Origin: Paenibacillus sp. Soil522
Lineage (GTDB): Bacteria > Bacillota > Bacilli > Paenibacillales > Paenibacillaceae
NCBI RefSeq assembly: GCF_001428245.1
Contig: NZ_LMRV01000066.1
Span: 211,509-270,675 of the forward strand
Length of the DNA: 59,167 bases
Reading direction: 5' to 3'
This document shows, in pieces, positions 19,476-26,719 of the stretch. Positions within the stretch are counted from its first letter, which is position 1, and each line of letters starts with the position of its first letter. Below the pieces are notes generated by a model, which worked only from the letters and a program-made list of their open reading frames with translations, was not told where the DNA came from and did not search any database. Position numbers and translations under genes: made by a program.

Positions 19476-19496
19476 CGGTTAGGGGTCGTTAACAGG

Positions 19497-20261
19497 ATGT
19501 TTGAGCTTAGTATAGAGATGATGCTTCTTGTCATCATAGGAGGGTTTCTTGCGGCATTCGTCGACTCTGTCGTAGGTGGAGGCGGGCTGGTCGCAGTCCC
19601 TATTCTGCTTGCAACGGGGATGCCGACGACTGTCGTGCTCGGAACGAATAAACTGGCAGGTACGATGTCTTCGTTAACGAGTACGGTTTCTTTTATGCGA
19701 TCCGGGCACGTAGATGTCAAAATGGTAAAAAAACTATTCGGCCTCTCGTTAGCTGGAGCGGTCGCAGGCACATTAGTGCTGCGCTTAATCCCTTCGGATT
19801 TTTTGAAGCCGATTATCATTGTTATGCTGATTGCCATTACTGTGTATACCGTGTTTCGCAAAAACTGGGGCAGTCATTCTAACTTTCAAGGCTTGACGAC
19901 GAGATCCTCCTGGCTTGCGGCCATAGCGGCGGCAGGCTTGGGGTTTTATGACGGATTTTTTGGACCCGGTACAGGTTCCTTCTTAATTTTTGCCTTTCTT
20001 ATTCTCGGGTTTGATTTTGTAAGAGCCGCGGGCAATGCGAAGGTATTGAATTTCGGCAGTAACGTTGCGAGCCTTGGTACCTTTATGTTTCTGGGTCAGG
20101 TTAATTACAAGGTTGGAATTCCGATGGGTATCGCCATGGTATGCGGTTCCTTGCTAGGCTCGCGAGTGGCGATTCGAAAAGGCTCGGCATACGTCAGGCC
20201 GTTATTTATAATCGTATGCACACTGCTGATCGGCAAGCAGGTTTGGGATTTACTAAAGTAG
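19497..20261 (+). CDS. TSUP (TauE/SafE) family permease
   Basis: A 254-residue membrane protein with about eight hydrophobic segments. It has the family's internal duplication: an N-terminal GGFLAAFVDSVVGGGGLVAVP and a second glycine-rich half GLGFYDGFFGPGTGSFL. Members move sulfite, sulfoacetate or other small organosulfur or organic anions. It lies at the end of the glutamine transport operon, an association for which I know no explanation; the substrate is open. A terminator follows. Confidence 0.85.
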   Translation: MFELSIEMMLLVIIGGFLAAFVDSVVGGGGLVAVPILLATGMPTTVVLGTNKLAGTMSSLTSTVSFMRSGHVDVKMVKKLFGLSLAGAVAGTLVLRLIPSDFLKPIIIVMLIAITVYTVFRKNWGSHSNFQGLTTRSSWLAAIAAAGLGFYDGFFGPGTGSFLIFAFLILGFDFVRAAGNAKVLNFGSNVASLGTFMFLGQVNYKVGIPMGIAMVCGSLLGSRVAIRKGSAYVRPLFIIVCTLLIGKQVWDLLK

Positions 20262-20280
20262 CAGATAGATAAAACAAGGA

Positions 20281-20307
20281 GCTGACTTCATGCGAAGTTG
20301 GCTTTTT
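20281..20307 (+). terminator. Intrinsic terminator after the TSUP gene
   Basis: GCTGACTTC and GAAGTTGGC form a stem (one TG/TG mismatch region) over a four-base loop, followed by TTTTT. It separates the transporter operon from the sensor/regulator pair. Confidence 0.75.
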
Positions 20308-20385
20308 GCGGTATAAAAATGGTAGAAGTATCTATGAAAATAATAGCCCGTTGTTTACAATGATGGTAACCGGGGGAGGGATGAC

Positions 20386-21672
20386 TTGCGAAAATATACG
20401 AATATCATCGGTATGCAAATGATACTGGTAGCTGCAGCTACAGCTGTAGCAGGTGAATTCAAGATAACGCCCTTTAGCGGAGAGGTGTTTCGTATTGGAC
20501 TAGGCAGCAGCGCTTTTCTGCTATTCCTTCTCTTAATGCGGCAGCTGCCCTATGTGTATACGGGAATGGTTACGGGGGTTACAGTGCTCGTCTTCCGATC
20601 GATTATCGACGGATTCGTTTCATATGAGACGTTCTCGCTCTTTGCAAGTTTGCAGACTCACTTATCGGCGGCGCTCTATTACATCATTTTCGCAATAGGA
20701 ATGAAGCGGGTTCAAGGCCGTTTGCCGGAGCTTCATCCGCTCCTTCTGACTGGTATCCTTTCACTTATTGATTTTATATCCAATGAATTAGAGCTGTTGA
20801 CCCGCAGTATTCTATTTGATTTGCCTTATCTGTACAAGGGACAATGGATGTTGATAGGGGCCACCTCAGTGGTGAGGAGCATCTTTGCGGTTGGTATGTA
20901 CAGCAGCATAATTATTAGTCAAATGCGGGTCGTTCATAACGAACAGCAAAAGCGGATGGAGCAAATGCTTAATGTCGGTTCCGGCTTGTATGGAGAAGTT
21001 TTTTATTTGAAAAAATCGATGGATACGATTGAGCAAATTACGGGCAAGAGTCATGGTTTGTACTGTAAGCTGAGTGACGCCGGAGAAAAAGAAGCAAGCC
21101 GGTCCATACTTGAAATTACGCAGCAGATTCATGAAGTAAAGAAGGACTCCCAGCGCATTTTATCCGGCTTGCTGAAGCTGTTCGACCGGGAAACGACTTC
21201 CGACATGACCATTGAAGAAATCGTAGTTTTTGTTATCAACACGAATTCCGGCTACAGTAAAATGTTAAAGAAAGAGGTCCATTTCGAAAAACGGATCGGA
21301 ACCGATTACGCAACGGCCCACTACATTCCGCTATTGACCGTGCTTAATAACCTGGTCTCAAATGCAGTGGAAGCCATCGATACGAAGGGAACCGTACGGA
21401 TCGAAGCTTATGAACAGGAGGGTGAGACGGTACTGGTCGTTTCCGATACGGGAACAGGCATTGCGGAGCAGAATAAGGAGGTTATTTTTGAACCGGGATT
21501 TACGACGAAATTTAATGAGGAAGGATGCGCGGCGACCGGAATCGGATTATCCCATGTTCGCGATATTGTTCATTCATCAGGCGGCAAGCTGCGTTTACAT
21601 ACGTCTGACCAGTCCGAAGAAACAACCTTTGTTGTCGCTTTTTCGACCAATACATTGAAATTAGGGGTGTGA
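20386..21672 (+). CDS. glnK: GlnK-like sensor histidine kinase
   Basis: A 428-residue membrane kinase: six or so hydrophobic segments in the first 190 residues, a coiled linker and an HATPase_c domain with N box LTVLNNLVSNAVEAI, G1 VVSDTGTGIAEQ and the loop FTTKFNEEGCAATGIGLSH. The TTG start is supported by GGGGGAGGG five bases upstream. It overlaps in organisation with B. subtilis glnK-glnL, a pair responding to glutamine, and lies beside a glutamine transporter. The regulator gene starts seven bases after its stop. Confidence 0.75.
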   Translation: MRKYTNIIGMQMILVAAATAVAGEFKITPFSGEVFRIGLGSSAFLLFLLLMRQLPYVYTGMVTGVTVLVFRSIIDGFVSYETFSLFASLQTHLSAALYYIIFAIGMKRVQGRLPELHPLLLTGILSLIDFISNELELLTRSILFDLPYLYKGQWMLIGATSVVRSIFAVGMYSSIIISQMRVVHNEQQKRMEQMLNVGSGLYGEVFYLKKSMDTIEQITGKSHGLYCKLSDAGEKEASRSILEITQQIHEVKKDSQRILSGLLKLFDRETTSDMTIEEIVVFVINTNSGYSKMLKKEVHFEKRIGTDYATAHYIPLLTVLNNLVSNAVEAIDTKGTVRIEAYEQEGETVLVVSDTGTGIAEQNKEVIFEPGFTTKFNEEGCAATGIGLSHVRDIVHSSGGKLRLHTSDQSEETTFVVAFSTNTLKLGV

Positions 21673-21678
21673 TGACCG

Positions 21679-22575
21679 ATGCTTTCATTTGGTATTGTTG
21701 ATGATGATGTGGTGAGCATACGGATGCTGCAAAGCATCATCGAAAAAAGCTGGCTTGGCGAGGTAGTCGTTACGGCGGAAAATGGGAGTGATGGCGAACG
21801 AGCCGTTCTCGGTGCGAATCCGGACGTCCTGCTGATTGACCTGTTGATGCCGGACCAGGATGGAATTAAGACGATAAACCATTTAAAACAACAGGGCTAC
21901 AGCGGAAAGTGTGTAATGATATCGCAGATAGAGAATAAAGAAATGATTGGCAAGGCTTATCAGGCGGGTATTGAATATTATATTCATAAACCGATTAACC
22001 GGGTGGAGGTTCAAGCTGTATTATCCAAAGTGAATGAGCTGTGGAAGGTTGGCCGCTATTTAAATGAAATCAAGGACTCTATGGCAAAGCTCAGCAATCT
22101 GTATATGGATCTTGGGAGCAGCCAAAGAAAACAGACCGTTCGTGAAATCATTCAGCCTATTTTGAGGGATATGGGGATAATCGGCGAAATCGGATGCAGA
22201 GACATGATTGAAATGATGGAGCATCTTATACATCATAATAAAGCAGAGTCGCTTCCGCCCCTAAAAGAATTGTATGAGGTCGCAGCCCGTACCCATCGCG
22301 ATCCCGGAAGAGAGGTCAAAGCGGTTGAGCAGCGGATTCGCCGCGCCATCATGAGTGCCTTTTCAAATCTCGCCAATATTGGCTTGGCGGACTACAGCAA
22401 CCCTAAATTTGAACATTATGCTCCTCTCTATTTTGATTTTCAAGATATCCGTTTGAAGATGAAAGAGATCGATGAGAGGCTGAAGCCGGGAAAAGGAAAG
22501 GCCAATATTAAAAAGTTTCTGCAGGTGCTTTACTTAGAGGTGCTCGATAAACTACGGAGTCAGCCATTTAAATAA
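21679..22575 (+). CDS. glnL: GlnL-like response regulator (REC plus YcbB domain)
   Basis: The 298-residue protein has a receiver domain with DDD at residues 8-10, predicted phospho-acceptor Asp54 (LIDLLMPD) and conserved Lys in YYIHKPINR. The C-terminal half is the YcbB-type DNA-binding domain (starting near RKQTVREIIQPILRDMGIIGEIG), which defines GlnL of B. subtilis, the activator of glutaminase and glutamine transport genes. Its target here is plausibly the upstream gln operon or glutamine-use genes elsewhere. Family assignment is good; the regulon is inferred. Confidence 0.8.
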   Translation: MLSFGIVDDDVVSIRMLQSIIEKSWLGEVVVTAENGSDGERAVLGANPDVLLIDLLMPDQDGIKTINHLKQQGYSGKCVMISQIENKEMIGKAYQAGIEYYIHKPINRVEVQAVLSKVNELWKVGRYLNEIKDSMAKLSNLYMDLGSSQRKQTVREIIQPILRDMGIIGEIGCRDMIEMMEHLIHHNKAESLPPLKELYEVAARTHRDPGREVKAVEQRIRRAIMSAFSNLANIGLADYSNPKFEHYAPLYFDFQDIRLKMKEIDERLKPGKGKANIKKFLQVLYLEVLDKLRSQPFK

Positions 22576-22639
22576 ACAGGAAGCCCAAAGAGCATGCGTT
22601 TTGCTTTTGGATACAGTTGAAGGGGGAAGCTGAAATCAA

Positions 22640-23062
22640 ATGAACGACATCAAAGATGGATGTTTAGGCTGCCGGCTTGCTCACAAATTGCTGGACACAT
22701 ACACGGTTTATGAGGATGAAAGTGTGACTTGTCTGCTTGATATTGCTCCTTTGAATGAAGGCCATGTTTTAATCCTTCCCAAAAAACATTATGTTGACGT
22801 AGATGAGATGGACGAAATAACCGCTAATGCAGTCATGAAAGCTTCAGCTGTTATTGCAAAGGCATTAAAAAAACAATTTCATCCGGATGGCATATCGGTC
22901 ATTCAAAATGGCGGCAAATTTAACGAGCTTAACCATTACCATATGCATGTATTTCCCCGGTACGAGGAAGACGGCTTTGCTTGGGTTGAGCCGGTTGACG
23001 CTGCTCTTGCAAAGGATCGGCTGGCTGAAACGAAGGATAAGCTGATTAAATATTTACGTTGA
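22640..23062 (+). CDS. HIT-family nucleotide hydrolase
   Basis: A 140-residue histidine-triad protein: an N-terminal CxxC pair (GCLGC, residues 6-10) as in zinc-binding HIT proteins, the mid-domain block LNEGHVLILPKKHY, and the catalytic triad HYHMH at about residues 101-105 in NHYHMHVFPR. HIT enzymes cleave phosphoramidates or dinucleoside polyphosphates such as adenosine 5'-monophosphoramidate. It stands alone after the glnL gene, with AGGGGGAAG as ribosome binding site. Confidence 0.88.
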   Translation: MNDIKDGCLGCRLAHKLLDTYTVYEDESVTCLLDIAPLNEGHVLILPKKHYVDVDEMDEITANAVMKASAVIAKALKKQFHPDGISVIQNGGKFNELNHYHMHVFPRYEEDGFAWVEPVDAALAKDRLAETKDKLIKYLR

Positions 23063-23125
23063 GTGAAGGCCCTCCCGCATGGCAGCCCCTTTGGTTTTGA
23101 CTGTCGTCTTTGAATTAAGCATTAC

Positions 23126-23473
23126 TCATGGTAGCAAGATAATCTCCTTTGCCACTAAATTTCGGCTGCGATCTTTTTTGATATTCACTGCGTTAGTAAG
23201 GACTACTCTTACGGTCGAATCTTGCGGGAAATCCTGGATTGATAAAACATGACCGCTTTTATCAGATAGAATCGTCTTATCGGTAATCTGAACTAGGCAT
23301 AGATAGCCAATATCATAGATGGCACCATTTTTGCCTTTGTTCACTTCATTTGAGCAATTAACGACAATACTGTTATCTTTAATTTCGTCGATCGTTCCTT
23401 CGAAAGATGCTGTCAACCCACATGCCACCAAAAATAAACTAACAATCACAAAAAGAACAGAAATCCGCTTCAT
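23126..23473 (-). CDS. Small lipoprotein of unknown function
   Basis: A 115-residue protein with lipobox FLVAC (Cys18). The mature part looks like a small beta-rich, OB-like fold (FEGTIDEIKDNSIVVNCSNEV, then a stretch on resistance to loss of function such as STVRVVLTNA), as in DUF3221-like lipoproteins, but I cannot place it firmly. AAAGGGGG precedes the ATG; a TTG one codon earlier is less likely. It points toward the HIT gene and appears monocistronic. Confidence 0.7.
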   Translation of the reverse strand: MKRISVLFVIVSLFLVACGLTASFEGTIDEIKDNSIVVNCSNEVNKGKNGAIYDIGYLCLVQITDKTILSDKSGHVLSIQDFPQDSTVRVVLTNAVNIKKDRSRNLVAKEIILLP

Positions 23474-23609
23474 CAAAATCGCCCCCTTTATGCAATTAAA
23501 CGGAATTAGCTCGGTTTTGTTGCATTAATCTGGTTTTTGACTTCCGACAGGGGACTAATTAATAAATTAATTAATGAAGCACTTATAATTGGTAATTCTA
23601 GGAACTATG

Positions 23610-23655
23610 CCCTCGTGGCTAACAGTGAATCACTGTTGGCACGAGGGTGTTTTTG
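23610..23655 (+). terminator. Isolated strong forward terminator
   Basis: CCCTCGTG...AACAGTG pairs with CACTGTT...CACGAGGG over a three-base loop, then TGTTTTT. No forward gene ends here: the two neighbours are on the minus strand. A promoter-like TTGACT (23537-23542), 17 bases, TAATAA lies upstream, so a short untranslated transcript is possible. Confidence 0.7.
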
Positions 23656-23705
23656 TTACTTGGTTGGATTAACAACGGGCGGTGTACTGCCTCCGGCTGA
23701 CCGGT

Positions 23706-24764
23706 CTACTCATTCTTTGCATCCGCTACGGGGACTCCGAAATTCGGTGTACCATCCTTGTTCCAGGTGAAGACTTGGGCGCGCGTATGACGATTCGGAT
23801 CATACAACGGATCGCCTACAATTTCTTTGTAATTGCGGGCATGGTAGACAAGCACATCTCGTTTGCCGTCTTCGGTAACCGTAAAGCTGTTGTGTCCCGG
23901 TCCGTATTGACCCGTTTTGGGGTTGCTTCGGAAGACAGGTGTTTTGGATTTGCTCCAGGAAGCCGGATTTAGCAAATTGCTCGACTCGTCAGCCGTGAGC
24001 ATACCCATCGCATAGTTTTCATCCGTCGCGCTGGCGGAATAGGTGATGAAGATCTTGCCGTGCCTCTTAAGTACAGCCGATCCTTCATTAACCCAAAACC
24101 CGATGATTTCCCAAGGAAATTCCGGCTTCGACAGCATAACTTGCGGACCTTTTATTGTCCACGGATTTTCCATCTCAGCGATATACAGGTTAGAGTTACC
24201 ATAGATATCCGGGTCTTTCTGCGCCCACGACAAATACCGTTTTCCGCGATGCTCGAAAGTAGTCGCGTCGATCGAGAACGACTCCCACTTCGTCTGGATA
24301 CGCCCCTTCTCAACCCAGGCTCCTTCCAATGGATTCGCAGAAGTGTTCTCAAGCACGTATATGCGGTGATCGAATGGCGCATCCGTTCGCGCGGCCGCAA
24401 AGTAGATGTACCATTTCCCGTCGATATAATGGATCTCGGGCGCCCATATATGCTTGCTCATAGGACCGCTTTCCCGCTTCAACCAGACGATGGCGGGCTG
24501 CGCTTCGCCGAGTCCCTGAATCGTCTTCGCACGACGTAACTCAATCCGATCGTACTCGGGAACCGACCCGCTAAAATAATAGTACCCGTCTTTATGTTTG
24601 TACACCCATGGATCGGCGCGCTGCTTGATGAGCGGATTCTTGTATTCCCAGGTTGTTGTTACCGCCAACGTTTCGCGAACGGCACTCTTGTCCTCGACGC
24701 CGCATGCCGTCATGACGGATGCCATAAGTAGAACGTACATAAGCGACCTCACAACTATCTGCAT
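23706..24764 (-). CDS. GH43-family lipoprotein (alpha-L-arabinofuranosidase-like)
   Basis: A 352-residue surface lipoprotein (lipobox-like VMTAC, Cys21, with an unusual Met at -3). The mature protein is a five-bladed GH43 fold. The three catalytic acids are visible: general base Asp in QRADPWVY, pKa modulator Asp in FSIDATTF, and general acid Glu in WVNEGSAVL. The block WAPEIHYIDGKWYIYFAA is typical. Exo-arabinofuranosidase or related activity on plant arabinan is likely, attached outside the membrane. I prefer the ATG at 24764, placed after AAAGGTG; a GTG four codons upstream overlaps that site. It is divergent from the first LysM-GMC gene. Confidence 0.82.
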   Translation of the reverse strand: MQIVVRSLMYVLLMASVMTACGVEDKSAVRETLAVTTTWEYKNPLIKQRADPWVYKHKDGYYYFSGSVPEYDRIELRRAKTIQGLGEAQPAIVWLKRESGPMSKHIWAPEIHYIDGKWYIYFAAARTDAPFDHRIYVLENTSANPLEGAWVEKGRIQTKWESFSIDATTFEHRGKRYLSWAQKDPDIYGNSNLYIAEMENPWTIKGPQVMLSKPEFPWEIIGFWVNEGSAVLKRHGKIFITYSASATDENYAMGMLTADESSNLLNPASWSKSKTPVFRSNPKTGQYGPGHNSFTVTEDGKRDVLVYHARNYKEIVGDPLYDPNRHTRAQVFTWNKDGTPNFGVPVADAKNE

Positions 24765-24976
24765 CTTGTATATCACCTTTCACTGTCATTTTCTCTAGTT
24801 GCTCGACATCATTATTATTTTCATACAGAGGAATAATTAGACTACGGCAGAAATTAAAGCCTTAGACTGACGATGTGTCATTAAACTCCTATCCTTAGTT
24901 TACGAATTTACGGGGATCATAAGCATCTGAAGTTGTGAGTATAATTATTAATCGATTTTTTAAAGGGTGTGACAGG

Positions 24977-26626
24977 ATGAAAGTATGGGTCGCTCATGAA
25001 AAAGATACTCTCAGAACCATCGCGGATAAAAATCATCTGCAATTAGAGGAGCTTATCACTCTCAATCCATGCATTGAAAGCCCCGATCAAAACATCGCTG
25101 GCAAACCTGTCTATCTTCCTTCCTTAAGTGATTTTACCATGAGTGATGTTGACGAAATTCCAACTTGTACCGTGTCGACTGATTACATAAATAATTGGAT
25201 TCCTCTCACTTCTCTGGAAGACATGGCTAAAACCGACTATGATGTCCTTATCATCGGTACCGGTGCCGGTGGAGGAGCTGTCCTTTGGAGATTGTGTGAA
25301 CAGTGGCAGAATCAGGGGAAGCGAATTGGTATCATTGAAAGGGGAGATCAGGTTCTTCAATCGCATGCCCGCAACATTTCGACAATGAACGGGGAGCGTC
25401 TTACGAAATATTTTAATTACGTTTCACGGCCATTACCAGGTTCCGCTCCAGAGTATCCGGGAGCAAGACAGCTTTTTGCGCTGGGGGGAAGAACATTATT
25501 TTGGTATACGTTTACTATGCGTATGCATTTGTCGGACTTAATGAAATGGCCCATACCCATCGATGAGCTGAAAACCTACTACAAAATCGCTGAGCAAACC
25601 ATGAATGTAACAGGGGAATTTACTACAGACTCCTCGTATACGGAAATATTATTGAACCGGCTGTGGGCAAAGGGTTATGCAACAGCGGAAAAAATAATTA
25701 TGGCAGCTGATCTGACGCCGCAAAGTTATGGACGCGTTCATACCGACGTTTTCTATAGTTCCATTTCCTTCATTGCCAAAGCTTTGAATATGATGACCCC
25801 GTTCGACCTGGCTGTAAATGCCCGTGCCGTTCAAATCCTGCATGATCAAGGAAAAGCAACCGGCGTTAAAGTCATGTCTCGGGACAAAAATTCGTATATC
25901 CTTAAAGCAAAAACGGTTGTGTTGTCTGCCAGTACATTTGAAACTCCGCGCTTGTTGCTTCACTCTGGAATTAAAAGCAGGGCGCTCGGGCATTACCTGA
26001 CAAACCAATCTTTTATGATCGGTACAGGAACGATGAGCCGAACCGAGTTTCCGGCAGCTTTGGGGACGCTTGGAATTATGATAACTCAGACACCGGAGAA
26101 ACCTTATCAGGTTCTTATGGCCGGACCAGGTGATTTTTACTGGTACCAAACTTACGAAGTAAAACCGTTAACAGCGGAAGTAGGGGCTACTTTTTTTTGC
26201 TACGGCAGGACTGAATCGCGATATGAGAACAGGATTACCCTAAATCCCAATAGATTAGATGAATATGGAGTGCCGGAAATACAGGTTCATTTTTCCTTTA
26301 ACGAAGAGGACACAGCTGTTATCCGCAAGATGGAAGAAGGCATAAAGCAGATAGCCTCGTCTGCTGGAATAATATTGATTTCCAGAGACGGAAGGCCTGC
26401 GATTTGCTTGATGCCACGCGGAGACTTACATCATGATTCGGGAACATGCCGTATTGGGGATGACCCTTTAACCTCAGCGGCAGATCAAAACGGCCAGATT
26501 CGCGGAGTTTCCGGGCTATATGTAGCCGACAACAGTGCTTTACCTTCCATTGGATGTGAGAACCCCACTCTGACAACCGTTGCTCTTTCTATTCGAACGG
26601 CAGATCATATCGTCGCTAATAGTTAA
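24977..26626 (+). CDS. LysM-domain GMC-family oxidoreductase (paralogue 1)
   Basis: A 549-residue flavoprotein with no signal peptide. Residues 1-48 form a LysM domain (VAHEKDTLRTIADKNH, then LEELITLNP and GKPVYLP). An FAD-binding Rossmann motif GTGAGGG is at 94-100. The C-terminal GMC block has HHDSGTCRIGDD with likely catalytic His486 and ENPTLTT with Asn529. GMC enzymes oxidise alcohols, sugars or polyols with FAD. The start at 24977 has AAAGGGTG eight bases upstream and aligns with the paralogue; an earlier TTG/GTG at 24935 would add residues outside LysM. LysM without export signal is known from spore-envelope proteins (SafA, YaaH), so a spore-associated role is possible. The paralogue lies 9 kb downstream, beyond the glucitol block. 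Confidence 0.85.
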   Translation: MKVWVAHEKDTLRTIADKNHLQLEELITLNPCIESPDQNIAGKPVYLPSLSDFTMSDVDEIPTCTVSTDYINNWIPLTSLEDMAKTDYDVLIIGTGAGGGAVLWRLCEQWQNQGKRIGIIERGDQVLQSHARNISTMNGERLTKYFNYVSRPLPGSAPEYPGARQLFALGGRTLFWYTFTMRMHLSDLMKWPIPIDELKTYYKIAEQTMNVTGEFTTDSSYTEILLNRLWAKGYATAEKIIMAADLTPQSYGRVHTDVFYSSISFIAKALNMMTPFDLAVNARAVQILHDQGKATGVKVMSRDKNSYILKAKTVVLSASTFETPRLLLHSGIKSRALGHYLTNQSFMIGTGTMSRTEFPAALGTLGIMITQTPEKPYQVLMAGPGDFYWYQTYEVKPLTAEVGATFFCYGRTESRYENRITLNPNRLDEYGVPEIQVHFSFNEEDTAVIRKMEEGIKQIASSAGIILISRDGRPAICLMPRGDLHHDSGTCRIGDDPLTSAADQNGQIRGVSGLYVADNSALPSIGCENPTLTTVALSIRTADHIVANS

Positions 26627-26670
26627 TCGAATACTACACTGATCTCCATCTTATTTGTTGTATTAAAAAA

Positions 26671-26716
26671 GAGGGGAGGATTCGAGGGAGTCAAATGCCC
26701 CTCGAATCCTCCCTCT
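26671..26716 (-). terminator. Bidirectional terminator between LysM-GMC gene and gutR
   Basis: GAGGGGAGGATTCGAGGG pairs with CCCCTCGAATCCTCCCTC over a short loop. On the minus strand six T follow, so it ends the gutR transcript; it can also stop the forward GMC transcript. Confidence 0.85.
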
Positions 26717-26719
26717 ACT

